Of a stretch of 64,000 bases of DNA, positions 27,029-36,076 are shown piece by piece; positions within the stretch are counted from its first letter, which is position 1; each line of letters starts with the position of its first letter. The notes beneath the pieces are model-generated. The model saw only the letters and a list, made by a program, of their open reading frames with translations, did not search any database and had not been told where the DNA came from. This DNA comes from Neopusillimonas maritima. GTDB lineage: Bacteria > Pseudomonadota > Gammaproteobacteria > Burkholderiales > Burkholderiaceae_B. The DNA is taken from the NCBI RefSeq assembly GCF_040930455.2, contig NZ_CP170494.1, one strand, 5' to 3'. The translations under genes were made by a program, and so were the position numbers.

Positions 27029-27538
27029 ATGAGCAACCAACCTCAAGTTCGCATACAAACCAATCACGGTGAAATGCTGATTCAGCTAAACGCCGAAAAA
27101 GCCCCAAAAACCGTTGAAAACTTCCTGACGTACGTACGCGAAGGCTTCTACGACGGCACAGTTTTCCATCGTGTCATCAATAATTTCATGATTCAGGGCG
27201 GTGGGTTCGAAGCCGGAATGAAACAAAAAGACACTCACGCACCTATTGAAAACGAGGCTGATAATGGCCTGAAAAATAATCGCTACACGCTGGCAATGGC
27301 GCGTACCAGCGACCCACATTCAGCCACAGCGCAGTTTTTCATCAATGTTTCAGACAACGACTTCCTGAACTTTACCGCCCCTACCAGCAACGGCTGGGGC
27401 TACGCCGTGTTTGGCGAAGTCATCGAAGGTACGGAAGTCGTCGACAAGATTAAAAACGTCAGCACTGGGAACAAAGGCTTCCATCAAGACGTACCCGTCG
27501 AAGATGTCATCATTGAAAAAGCCGTTGTTGTCGAATAA
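27029..27538 (+). CDS. ppiB: Peptidyl-prolyl cis-trans isomerase (cyclophilin)
   Basis: 169 residues from the ATG at 27029, with AAGGTGA just upstream. It is a compact bacterial cyclophilin: VRIQTNHGEMLIQLNAEKAPKTVENFL, FYDGTVFHRVINNFMIQGGGF with the catalytic Arg, MARTSDPHSATAQFFINVSDN and GWGYAVFGEVIEG are family motifs, quoted in part. It accelerates proline isomerisation during folding. In many relatives a periplasmic ppiA and a cytoplasmic ppiB stand side by side here; only one catalytic domain is present in this genome. It overlaps the start of lpxH by 35 bases. Confidence 0.93.
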   Translation: MSNQPQVRIQTNHGEMLIQLNAEKAPKTVENFLTYVREGFYDGTVFHRVINNFMIQGGGFEAGMKQKDTHAPIENEADNGLKNNRYTLAMARTSDPHSATAQFFINVSDNDFLNFTAPTSNGWGYAVFGEVIEGTEVVDKIKNVSTGNKGFHQDVPVEDVIIEKAVVVE

Positions 27539-28331
27539 GCTTGAACTAACCGGCACTGTCTGGTTGGCCTCAGATATTCATCTGGGGCCGGACACACCCA
27601 AAACCTGGGCGCAATTTTCCGCCTTTCTTCAGCGCGCCGGCAACGAGGCCGACGCCTTGATTATCGGCGGTGATTTATTCGATGCCTGGGTCGGTGACGA
27701 TGTCGCCCTGAACACCCCTTCCGAGTGGCTAGCCAACGTATTGAATCAGTTGGCCGACACCGGCAGAAAAACGCAGTTGTATATTGCACGGGGTAACCGC
27801 GACTTCCTGATCGGCCGGCAATTGTGTAACCGCATTCACGCAACACTATTGCCTGAGCCGGCCTTTATTCAAACCGATTTTGGACCCATTCTTTTCACGC
27901 ACGGCGATGAGCTTTGCACAGACGACAAGTCTTATCAACGCTTTCGAAGCGTCGTGCGCAACCACACCGTTCAGAAATTATTCTTTTCGTTGGGTATGCC
28001 GTTGCGTGAACGTATCGCGCGCATGGCACGTCAACGCAGCATGCAGGCCAATAAAACGAAACGCGCCGAAATTATGGACGTTAACGCGGTCGCAGTGAAA
28101 GATATGTTCATGAACTACGATATAAAAACATTGGTTCACGGCCACACACACCGCCCGGCTGTTCGCGTATTCGACCTGGGTCAAAGTGGTGTCCTGCGAC
28201 ATGTGGTTTTACCCGACTGGGACTACGACCACAGCGAAAGCCCCCGAGGAGGCTGGTTGCACATTACAGCCGATACATTGAAGCTGGTTAGTACAACCAA
28301 TCACGACTTTCCGATATTCGAGCGCCCCTGA
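27504..28331 (+). CDS. lpxH: UDP-2,3-diacylglucosamine diphosphatase
   Basis: About 275 residues, a calcineurin-like phosphoesterase that makes lipid X in lipid A synthesis. Metal-binding motifs are in order: LASDIHLG, GGDLFDAWVGDD, ARGNRDFLIG, THGDELCTDD and VHGHTHRPAV. The conserved part starts near 27540. ATG at 27504, inside the 3' end of ppiB, is the most sensible start; the frame's first ATG at 27411 is deeper in ppiB and unlikely. It acts at the inner face of the cytoplasmic membrane. Confidence 0.93.
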   Translation: MSSLKKPLLSNKLELTGTVWLASDIHLGPDTPKTWAQFSAFLQRAGNEADALIIGGDLFDAWVGDDVALNTPSEWLANVLNQLADTGRKTQLYIARGNRDFLIGRQLCNRIHATLLPEPAFIQTDFGPILFTHGDELCTDDKSYQRFRSVVRNHTVQKLFFSLGMPLRERIARMARQRSMQANKTKRAEIMDVNAVAVKDMFMNYDIKTLVHGHTHRPAVRVFDLGQSGVLRHVVLPDWDYDHSESPRGGWLHITADTLKLVSTTNHDFPIFERP

Positions 28332-28358
28332 TATTTATTGGGCGATCAGTTTTATTGA

Positions 28359-29225
28359 TCAGCCACCCAGGCTTAACCAGATCAGAACCACAATGCCCAA
28401 GGCGATGCGATACCAGGCAAACGGGCGATAGGTGTGTTTGGCGATAAATAACAGCAGCGCTTTAACCAACACCAGCGCGCTAAAGAACGCGGCTACGAAC
28501 CCAATTAAAATTGCACTGGTTTGTTCGCCCGACAACGCCGAACCGTGTCGGTATAAATCGTAAACTGTGGCGCCCAACATGGTTGGAACTGCCAGAAAGA
28601 ACGAAAATTCGGTGGCTGTTTTACGCTCGATACCTGCCAGCATCCCACCGATAATGGTCGCCCCCGAACGCGATGTTCCCGGAACCATTGCAATACATTG
28701 GGCGCACCCCACCGCCAGCGCCTGCTTCCACGAAATCTCTTCCAGCGCCTGGGTTGAACGACGCTTGTCCGTGCCGCCGTCAGACCGCGACCCTGAATCA
28801 GCAAATTTTGCAAACTGCGGCTTGCGCTCAACCCACAACATAATCAGCCCACCCAGTATCAGGGTGACAACAAAAATACCGGGGTGATGAAACAGCATTT
28901 TGATGTATTGAATCGCCAGCGCCCCAATAATCGCCGCCGGCAAAAATGCAATGATCAGATTCCGGGCAAACGCTACTTCAGTACGTTCACGTCGGTAAGT
29001 ACCCCAGATCAATTGCCAAATACGATGACGAAAAATCCACACGACCGCCAAAATCGAGCCAAACTGGATCACGACTTCGAACACTTTTGCATCACCTGAA
29101 TCGAAACCGATCCATTCACCAATTAATAACAAATGCGCCGTGCTGGAAACCGGTATGAATTCGGTAAACCCTTCCACCACCCCCAGAATCAAAGCCTTCA
29201 GCAGATACCACGTGTGTTCCGTCAT
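28359..29225 (-). CDS. uppP: Undecaprenyl-diphosphatase
   Basis: 288 residues, BacA/UppP family integral membrane enzyme that recycles the peptidoglycan lipid carrier; overexpression gives bacitracin resistance in relatives. Catalytic landmarks are VVEGFTEFIPVSSTAHLLL near residue 20 and MVPGTSRSGATIIGGMLAG near residue 180. About eight helices can be seen. It is convergent with lpxH, 27 bases apart. Confidence 0.95.
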   Translation of the reverse strand: MTEHTWYLLKALILGVVEGFTEFIPVSSTAHLLLIGEWIGFDSGDAKVFEVVIQFGSILAVVWIFRHRIWQLIWGTYRRERTEVAFARNLIIAFLPAAIIGALAIQYIKMLFHHPGIFVVTLILGGLIMLWVERKPQFAKFADSGSRSDGGTDKRRSTQALEEISWKQALAVGCAQCIAMVPGTSRSGATIIGGMLAGIERKTATEFSFFLAVPTMLGATVYDLYRHGSALSGEQTSAILIGFVAAFFSALVLVKALLLFIAKHTYRPFAWYRIALGIVVLIWLSLGG

Positions 29226-29252
29226 ATGTACGACCTATCTTCCTTCACTACA

Positions 29253-30851
29253 CTACGAAGCCTCGGATACGGCATCGCTATCGGGCATAACAGGAGATCG
29301 CTCGACCAGAACCGTCGCAATCCGCCGCCCCTCAAGACGCAATACTTTAAAAGTAAACCTGGCATGCGGTCGCTCAAGCTCGCACGCATCGCCCGGTGCC
29401 GGCAAATGGCCAAAGCGCCCCAATAAGTAACCGGCCAATGTTGAATAACCCTCTTCATCGTTAACCAAACCATCGGTTGCCAGTACTTGTTCCAGATGGT
29501 GAATATCGGCGGCACCATCAACCTTCCAGCGATTCTCATCTTCCTGAATAATATCGGGCGATTCGTCTTCGTCGGGAAATTCACCGGCAATTGCCTCAAA
29601 TACATCGATAGGCGTCACCACCCCTTCAATCGTGCCGAACTCGTCGGTAACCAAAACCAATTGCCCCCGCGAACGTTTAAGCGTTTCCATGAGTCGCAAT
29701 GCACCAATGGACTCATGCACAATCAGCGGATCACGCAGGCGCGACAACTTTACATTGCCCGACGTCAGAATATCGGTAAGCAATTCTTTCGCCCGCCCGA
29801 TACCGATTACCTCATCGAGAGAACCCCGACACACAGGGAAAAAGCTATGCGGCGTTTTAATAATTTGCTGCCGGATATCGTCGGGGGAATCATCAAGATT
29901 GATCCACGACACATCGTTGCGCGGCGTCATGATGGAATGGATATTGCGATCAGCCAGTGTTAATACGCCACTGACCATGTTGCGCTCTTCCTCACCAAAA
30001 ACCTGGGCGGCCGCCGGCGCAGCCTTGTCTGTTTGCGGTTGCTCGGGCCCGATTAACGGCTTACGCCCCAGCATGCGCATAATGCCCTCTGCTGTGCGCT
30101 CACGCATGGGCCGGTGCTGCTCTTCTTTTTTTCGATTGCGACGGGCAACCTGGTTCAAGGCTTCAATAAGAACCGAGAACCCGATGGCCGCATACAAATA
30201 CCCTTTAGGAACATGAAAGCCGAACCCTTCAATAACCAGGGAGAAACCAATCATGAGCAAAAAGCCCAGGCATAACACCACGACCGTTGGATGCGCATTT
30301 ACAAATTTGGTCAGCGGCTTGGAGGCAAACAACATAACCCCAATGGCAAACACCACTGCGACCATCATTACCGACAACTGCTCGACCATCCCCACTGCGG
30401 TAATGACAGCGTCGATTGAAAAGACGGCGTCCAGAATAATAATTTGAGTAACGATCAGGCCGAAGCTGGCATGCAAGCGTGCGCCGGATGCGTGTTGGGC
30501 ACGGCCCTCAATACGCTCGTGCAGCTCCAGTGTGCCCTTGAACAGCAGAAAAAAGCCGCCCAGAATCAGAATGAGATCGCGGCCGGAAAAATCAACAGGC
30601 CCTAACGAAAACAACGGCTGGGTCAGCTTGATCATCCAGGACATGAGCGTCAGCAAAGCCAGGCGCATGATCAACGCCAAAGACAAACCCATGATCCGGG
30701 CACGATCTTGCTGATGAGGAGGCAGTTTATCGACCAGAATGGCGATAAAAATCAGGTTATCGATACCCAGAACCACTTCCAGGACGATCAAGGTCGCTAA
30801 CCCGACCCAAGCCGCGGGGTCACCCAGCCAGTCGAAACCAAATGTTTCCAT
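29253..30851 (-). CDS. TerC family membrane protein with CBS and CorC/HlyC domains
   Basis: 532 residues in three parts. Residues 1-235 are a TerC-type membrane domain (VVLGIDNLIFIAILVDKLPPHQQ, IVTQIIILDAVFSIDAVITAVGM). Residues about 300-420 are a CBS pair (SIMTPRNDVSWINLDDSPDDI, GQLVLVTDEFGTIEGVVTPID). The end is a CorC_HlyC domain (WKVDGAADIHHLEQVL). The order matches E. coli YoaE/YegH. TerC proteins are linked to metal export, for example manganese; the substrate here is not shown. It lies 27 bases upstream of uppP on the same strand. Confidence 0.9.
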   Translation of the reverse strand: METFGFDWLGDPAAWVGLATLIVLEVVLGIDNLIFIAILVDKLPPHQQDRARIMGLSLALIMRLALLTLMSWMIKLTQPLFSLGPVDFSGRDLILILGGFFLLFKGTLELHERIEGRAQHASGARLHASFGLIVTQIIILDAVFSIDAVITAVGMVEQLSVMMVAVVFAIGVMLFASKPLTKFVNAHPTVVVLCLGFLLMIGFSLVIEGFGFHVPKGYLYAAIGFSVLIEALNQVARRNRKKEEQHRPMRERTAEGIMRMLGRKPLIGPEQPQTDKAAPAAAQVFGEEERNMVSGVLTLADRNIHSIMTPRNDVSWINLDDSPDDIRQQIIKTPHSFFPVCRGSLDEVIGIGRAKELLTDILTSGNVKLSRLRDPLIVHESIGALRLMETLKRSRGQLVLVTDEFGTIEGVVTPIDVFEAIAGEFPDEDESPDIIQEDENRWKVDGAADIHHLEQVLATDGLVNDEEGYSTLAGYLLGRFGHLPAPGDACELERPHARFTFKVLRLEGRRIATVLVERSPVMPDSDAVSEAS

Positions 30852-30872
30852 TAGTTGCGTCCCCGCATTAAT

Positions 30873-31664
30873 TTACTTGGCATTCAAATGTGCCAGCATT
30901 TGCGTGAAAATTTTTGGGCTGCCGGCAATAACGCTGCCGGTTTCATACCAGTTTTGCTCACCGTCAAAATCGCCTATCAGACCGCCGGCCTCCAGAATCA
31001 TCAGCCCGCCGGCGGCGAGGTCCCAGCGTTTGAGATTCTTGCCGCAAAACCCGTCGATGCGCCCACTGGCCACATAAGCAAGATCAAGCACCGATGCACC
31101 CATACGACGCACGCTGGCGCAGCCCGATAACAGGTTGGCCCAGCGGGAGTCGGGCGACACCCCACCGCCGGAGTCGGGAACATACGCGCTTAACATGGCA
31201 TCGTGATAACGCGTTAAGCCCGATACCCGAATGCGACGGTCATTTAAAAATGCACCGCCGCCACGACTGGCGGTAAACAACTCATTTCGACTGGGGTCGT
31301 AAATAACCGCCTGAACGACTTGCCCCTGATGCGCCAAAGCAATTGAAACAGCATAGACCGGGTAACCATGAATAAAATTGCTCGTCCCGTCGAGGGGGTC
31401 GATAATCCATTGATATTCGGGGACTCCGTTAACGGTGTTTCCCGCTTCGTGCAGGCCCGACTCTTCGCACAAGAAACCATGTTCAGGGTAGGCAGTGCGC
31501 AGCAAGTCGATAACGGCCTCCTCAACGCTTTTGTCCACTTCCGTGACATAATCTTTAGGCCCCTTACGTGCCACGTGCAAACGCTCGAGGTCCAGGCTGG
31601 CGCGGTTGATAATTGCGCCGGCGCGGCGTGCCGCCTTAATGGCGGTGTTAAGCATGGGGTGCAT
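30873..31664 (-). CDS. suhB: Inositol monophosphatase family protein
   Basis: 263 residues, a Mg2+-dependent phosphatase of the SuhB type. Metal-site motifs are EESG, WIIDPLDGTSNFIHGYPVYAVSI and KRWDLAAGGLMILEAGG, with HPMLNTAIKAARRAGAIINRA at the N-terminus. SuhB acts on inositol-1-phosphate and, in E. coli, also joins ribosomal RNA antitermination complexes (family knowledge). It is divergent from trmJ with 86 bases between them. Confidence 0.93.
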   Translation of the reverse strand: MHPMLNTAIKAARRAGAIINRASLDLERLHVARKGPKDYVTEVDKSVEEAVIDLLRTAYPEHGFLCEESGLHEAGNTVNGVPEYQWIIDPLDGTSNFIHGYPVYAVSIALAHQGQVVQAVIYDPSRNELFTASRGGGAFLNDRRIRVSGLTRYHDAMLSAYVPDSGGGVSPDSRWANLLSGCASVRRMGASVLDLAYVASGRIDGFCGKNLKRWDLAAGGLMILEAGGLIGDFDGEQNWYETGSVIAGSPKIFTQMLAHLNAK

Positions 31665-31750
31665 AAAATTCCGTTTTTAATAACAAATCTGTGTTGGCTA
31701 CAAGCGCATTTTAGCTGGCTATTTTAAATGACTTCGCTTCTATCACCGAA

Positions 31751-32581
31751 ATGACCATCTTGTTTTCCCGTATACGCTTTATTATGGTACAGCCCAGCCA
31801 CCCCGGAAATGTGGGTGCAGCCGCCCGCGCCATTAAAACCATGGGCTTTACCGACCTGTGTCTGGTTAACCCAGAGCACGACAACGTCACCCGCCACCCC
31901 GATGCCATTGCACTGGCCAGCGGCGCAGGTGATGTCCTTGAGCAAGCCTGCCTTGTTCCCAACCTGGAAGCCGCTCTTGCCCCCCTTACCATGGCATTTG
32001 CCATGACCGCCCGCGAGCGCGTACTGGGGCCACCCGTGTGTGATATTCGCGAAGCCGCTATCTTAAGCCAAAGCCATGTGTCCACCCATCCCGAAGGGCG
32101 AGTGGGCATTGTATTGGGTACCGAGAGATCAGGCCTGACTAATGAACACATCGCGCAATGTCAGCGCATTTGTCATATTCCCGCGAACCCGGCATACAGC
32201 TCATTGAATGTTGCCCAAGCGCTGCAATTGGCCGCATGGGAATTACGTTATGCACTCAGCAACATGCCGTGCGCAGCTGAAAAAATTGATTCGCCTGCGC
32301 GCATCAACTATGTTCAAAACGATCATGGCGAAACGCATCCAGCCGACCCTGAAGCAGGCGACGCATTGGCCTCACAAGCCAAAATCAACGCATTTCTAAA
32401 GCATTGGCAAGAGGCTTTGATTCAAATTCAGTTTCTGAACCCGGCTTATCCAAAAAAGCTGATCCCGCGCATGCATCACCTGTTTGGTCGGAACCAGATG
32501 ACCAACGACGAAGTCGATATGATGCGCGGCGTTTGCACAGCAATGGTCAAAGCCGCCAACGGGCAACTGCGAAAAAACTAA
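31751..32581 (+). CDS. trmJ: tRNA (cytidine/uridine-2'-O-)-methyltransferase TrmJ
   Basis: 276 residues of the SPOUT superfamily with the knotted SAM-binding site: FIMVQPSHPGNVGAAARAIKTMGF, GIVLGTERSGLTNEHI and IPANPAYSSLNVAQALQLAAWEL. TrmJ methylates the ribose at position 32 of certain tRNAs. The C-terminal helical extension (LMHLFGRN-like PRMHHLFGRNQMTNDEVDMMRG) is typical of the family. The start is ATG at 31751. Confidence 0.93.
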   Translation: MTILFSRIRFIMVQPSHPGNVGAAARAIKTMGFTDLCLVNPEHDNVTRHPDAIALASGAGDVLEQACLVPNLEAALAPLTMAFAMTARERVLGPPVCDIREAAILSQSHVSTHPEGRVGIVLGTERSGLTNEHIAQCQRICHIPANPAYSSLNVAQALQLAAWELRYALSNMPCAAEKIDSPARINYVQNDHGETHPADPEAGDALASQAKINAFLKHWQEALIQIQFLNPAYPKKLIPRMHHLFGRNQMTNDEVDMMRGVCTAMVKAANGQLRKN

Positions 32582-32607
32582 CTCATAGGCCGAAGCGGCA
32601 TGTGCAA

Positions 32608-33414
32608 TTACTTAACCGGGCGTGATGGCGGAAGCTCAACGCCCGCATCACGCAACACCTCTTGTGCACGTCTGTTCATATCGTTCTGCAGATCAAACCA
32701 ATTACCAGCCTCCGCCCAGGCGCGAACTGTTACCACCATGGCATGGTCGCGATATTCCGTTACCATCACCATCGGGGCCGGATCCTCGAGCGACAACTCG
32801 TGTTGCTTGGCCATGTTAACCAACTCGGCCATCGCGCGGTTGACATCCTCGCCATAAGGAATGAATACCGATGCCTGTGCCCGCCGCGTTTGATGACGGC
32901 TAAGATTTAAAATAGCGCTGCCCCAAATATTGCTGTTGGGCACCATAATAAAAGTACCGTCGTACTGCTTGAAACGGGTCATAAACAGCCCGACCTCATC
33001 AACCATACCATCCACCGTTCCCACAACCGACACAAAGTCACCGGCCCGGAACGGACGCAAAGCCAACAACATGATACCCGCGGCGATATTTTGCAATGTC
33101 CCCTGCAACGACAAAGCAATGGCCAAACCCGCCGCACCGAGTACTGCAATAATACTTGCCGTTTGAACGCCTAACCGCGCCAGCACCGCAACCAATACCA
33201 CAACGCGAATCGCCCAGATAGTCACGGTGTAGGCAATCGGCACAATGGTCGGGTCGATACGTACTGAACGGGTGGCCAGGCGCCGCACAACATTCCCGAC
33301 CCAACTGGAAATCAGCCAGCCAACAACCAGAATAACCAAGGCGATTACCAAGTCGAACGCCATTGCCGTAAAGCCCGCGGCAACCCAATCAATTAGCGTC
33401 TGTAAATCGGTCAT
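32608..33414 (-). CDS. mscS: Small-conductance mechanosensitive channel (MscS family)
   Basis: 268 residues. Three N-terminal helices end in the pore helix AVLGAAGLAIALSLQGTLQNIAAGI, followed by the cytoplasmic beta domain with RPFRAGDFVSVVGTVDGMVDEVG and FIMVPNSNIWGSAILNLSR. The length and the Gly/Ala-rich pore helix match small MscS. It releases osmolytes when membrane tension rises. It stands alone, convergent with trmJ. Confidence 0.92.
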   Translation of the reverse strand: MTDLQTLIDWVAAGFTAMAFDLVIALVILVVGWLISSWVGNVVRRLATRSVRIDPTIVPIAYTVTIWAIRVVVLVAVLARLGVQTASIIAVLGAAGLAIALSLQGTLQNIAAGIMLLALRPFRAGDFVSVVGTVDGMVDEVGLFMTRFKQYDGTFIMVPNSNIWGSAILNLSRHQTRRAQASVFIPYGEDVNRAMAELVNMAKQHELSLEDPAPMVMVTEYRDHAMVVTVRAWAEAGNWFDLQNDMNRRAQEVLRDAGVELPPSRPVK

Positions 33415-33598
33415 AACTTCCTTTACGATAAATTGTTAATCACACTGAAAACGTATCAGCCTATTCGGTCGAACTTATCCACTGAAACTGTGGACAACAC
33501 GATGGAAAACTATTTAACTACATCAAATTATCATTACAGAACAATGATCTGCAAATAGCGCGCACAAATTATCCTATCGTGAAAACAGCAACGATGCC

Positions 33599-34312
33599 TT
33601 AGGCCACCGCCACCAAACGATTGAGCGTTTCAGGTTCATCGAGCAGCGACTGACTGGTTGACTGATACACAATTTGTCCGCGATCCAGAACAATCGCCTC
33701 TTGAGTAAGCCCTAATGCCAAACGGGCGTGCTGTTCCACCACGATCACCGTTAGCCCGGTTTCATGCACCAGCCGCCGAATCACGCCCAGCAGCTCCTGC
33801 ACAATAATCGGTGCCAGCCCTTCCATCGGTTCATCGAGCAGCAGCAGGCGCGGATTCACCATCAGCGCGCGTGCGATGGCCAACATCTGCTGCTCACCTC
33901 CGGACAACTGGTTGCCCATATTGGCGCGGCGTTCCTCCAGCCGGGGAAATAATTTATATACCTTGGCCACATCCCATTCGCCCGGACGCGCAACAACCGT
34001 TAAATGCTCTTCTACGGTTAACGATGGGTACATATGACGCTCTTGCGGCACCCAACCCATACCGGCAGCGGCACGCTGATGCGTGGGAACACGAGATACA
34101 TCACGCCCGTCCCAATGAATGAAACCGCTGTGCAATTGCGTTAACCCCAACAAGGTCAGCAACAAAGTGGATTTACCCACCCCGTTTCGCCCCAACAAAG
34201 CCAGGCTGCCACCCTCTTTCAATGAAAAGGAAATATCTTCCAGCACGACGGCTTCGCCATACCCGGCGCAAACGCGGTCAACTGTCAGGATGTCCTGCGA
34301 TGTGTTACTCAT
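33599..34312 (-). CDS. LIV-type ABC transporter ATPase (LivF-like), SBP-less system
   Basis: 237 residues. Walker A GRNGVGKSTL, the LivF stretch GWVPQERHMYPSLTVEEHL, signature LSGGEQQMLAIARALM, Walker B LLLLDEPMEGLAP and H-loop VEQHARLAL are intact. It is the last gene of a four-gene transporter on the minus strand, overlapping the LivG-like gene by 8 bases. Substrate unknown. Confidence 0.9.
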   Translation of the reverse strand: MSNTSQDILTVDRVCAGYGEAVVLEDISFSLKEGGSLALLGRNGVGKSTLLLTLLGLTQLHSGFIHWDGRDVSRVPTHQRAAAGMGWVPQERHMYPSLTVEEHLTVVARPGEWDVAKVYKLFPRLEERRANMGNQLSGGEQQMLAIARALMVNPRLLLLDEPMEGLAPIIVQELLGVIRRLVHETGLTVIVVEQHARLALGLTQEAIVLDRGQIVYQSTSQSLLDEPETLNRLVAVA

Positions 34313-35063
34313 GCTCGGCCTCCCCCAAATACACTTCCTTCACCCGATCGTCTGCGGCGATTTCATCCGGGCTGCCTTCGGTTAATACCTTGCCGCCTAC
34401 CAACACAGTAATGCGTTCAGCGAATCGGAACACCAGGCTCATATCGTGCTCAATAAACACAATCGTGACATCGCGTGGGAGCTGGGAAATCACTTCAAAA
34501 AGCTCCTGACTTTCGGCTTGCGGGATGCCGGCCGCCGGTTCGTCCAGCAGCAAGACTTTGGGGCGCGTAGCCAAAGCTAACGCAATCTCGACCAGACGCT
34601 GCTTACCATAAGGTAAATTGCGCGTGCGAGTATTCATTTCCGGCGCAAGGCGCAGCGTCTCCAGCAACGCCACCGCCTCGTCAATTAACACCGTTTGCTT
34701 TTCAACCGTTTTGTACCATTGCTTATGCAAGCCCTCACGCTCACTGATCGCCAGCACAACCGACTCCAGCACGGTTAAACCGGCAAACAGCGTGTTAATT
34801 TGGAAGGTGCGCGTCATGCCCAGCTTAACCCGTTCGTGTTGGGGTAAATGGGTAATGTCGCGATCGCCCAGGAACACCTTGCCTCGCGTGGGCTGCAATG
34901 CCCCGGTGAGCATATTGATGTAGGTGGTTTTACCGGCACCGTTAGGGCCGATTAGCGCGTGACGCGCGCCCGGCTTGAACGACAAGGTCACATCGCTGTT
35001 GGCCTGAAACGTCCCCCAGATTTTGGTCAAGCCTTCGGTACGTAGCGTTGTATCCTGGCTCAT
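34305..35063 (-). CDS. LIV-type ABC transporter ATPase (LivG-like), SBP-less system
   Basis: 252 residues. Walker A GPNGAGKTTYINMLTG, signature-like NLPYGKQRLVEIALALA, Walker B VLLLDEPAAGIPQAE and H-loop FIEHDMSLVF are seen. As in other LivG proteins the LSGGQ motif is changed (LPYGK). ATG at 35063 overlaps the stop of the LivM-like gene (ATGA). The longer frame start at 35096 lies inside that gene and is rejected. Confidence 0.9.
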   Translation of the reverse strand: MSQDTTLRTEGLTKIWGTFQANSDVTLSFKPGARHALIGPNGAGKTTYINMLTGALQPTRGKVFLGDRDITHLPQHERVKLGMTRTFQINTLFAGLTVLESVVLAISEREGLHKQWYKTVEKQTVLIDEAVALLETLRLAPEMNTRTRNLPYGKQRLVEIALALATRPKVLLLDEPAAGIPQAESQELFEVISQLPRDVTIVFIEHDMSLVFRFAERITVLVGGKVLTEGSPDEIAADDRVKEVYLGEAEHE

Positions 35064-36076
35064 GACGCCCCCTTTTCTGCAGCGCGGTTGCGCCAACGTT
35101 CAAGCACCCGGTCAACCGAACCCAGAATCCCGCCGCTGCCCATCATCACAATCACCACCAGCAGCAAGCCAATCCAGAATTGCCAATAAACCGGATTAAT
35201 GTCGGAAATATAGTGATGGGCAAACATGAACACCACCGCCCCAATCATGGCACCATAAAGGCGGCCCGCGCCCCCCAAGACCAGAATAATCAACAGGTCG
35301 GCCGAACGAATAAACCCGAGTGAGTCGAGCCCCACAAACTGCGTGGTTTGCGCCAGCAACGCACCCGCCACGCCCGCCATCCCCGCACTGATGGTGTAAA
35401 TGGCCACCAAGCGCTTGTCGACGTTAGCGCCAATGGCCGGCATGCGTTTGGCCCCTTCCCGAATGCCAATCAGGCTTAAACCAAAAGTCGAGCTAACCAG
35501 GCGACGCGCGAACAAAAACATAATGAACAACACCGCCAAACTATAGAAATAGCCCGTTTTACCGTATAGATCGATTTCAAAAATGCCAAACAGCGGCCAG
35601 GTGGCGATCCCCCACAAACCATCGGCCCCACCGGTGAAATCGGTTGCTTTATTGGCCACTTCGTACAACATTAAACCGATACCCAGCGTAACCATAAGCT
35701 GGGTCAGCTCATGCCCACGCACCACCAGGAAACTTGTGATGTAGCCCAAAATAGCGGCCAACACCGCGGCAATGAGCAACGCGCTAAACGGCTCGCCCCA
35801 TCCGTGCGTGGACAACAAGCCCGATGTATAGGCGCCCAACCCGAAAAACGCCGCATGACCGAGCGACACAATACCGGCATAGCCCAGAATCAGGTCGAGC
35901 GACAAAGCAAACAGCGCCAGAATCATCATCTGACTGATCAGGACAAGATTGGTCGGAAACAGAAAATAAGCAACAAACGGCAGAATCCAGAACAGGTATT
36001 CAAGTTTGTGCCAACGGTCGTTCGGCACGCGCGGCGCGGGCAAACGATCGACAATGGATAGTGATTGCAAACTCAT
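35060..36076 (-). CDS. LIV-type ABC transporter permease (LivM-like), SBP-less system
   Basis: 338 residues with LivM landmarks ALFALSLDLILGYAGIVSLGHAAFFGLGAY, here by its core GYAGIVSLGHAAFFG. LMVTLGIGLMLYEVANKATDFTGGADGLWG and LIILVLGGAGRLYGAMIGA follow. The first 40 residues are polar before the first helix. It overlaps the LivH-like gene upstream by 4 bases and the ATPase gene downstream by 4 bases. Confidence 0.9.
   Translation of the reverse strand: MSLQSLSIVDRLPAPRVPNDRWHKLEYLFWILPFVAYFLFPTNLVLISQMMILALFALSLDLILGYAGIVSLGHAAFFGLGAYTSGLLSTHGWGEPFSALLIAAVLAAILGYITSFLVVRGHELTQLMVTLGIGLMLYEVANKATDFTGGADGLWGIATWPLFGIFEIDLYGKTGYFYSLAVLFIMFLFARRLVSSTFGLSLIGIREGAKRMPAIGANVDKRLVAIYTISAGMAGVAGALLAQTTQFVGLDSLGFIRSADLLIILVLGGAGRLYGAMIGAVVFMFAHHYISDINPVYWQFWIGLLLVVIVMMGSGGILGSVDRVLERWRNRAAEKGAS

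Noticed and set aside
28341..28364. Hairpin GATCA...TGATC between lpxH and uppP as a terminator
   Set aside because: The stem is only about 5 bp, AT-rich and lacks a T-run in either direction.
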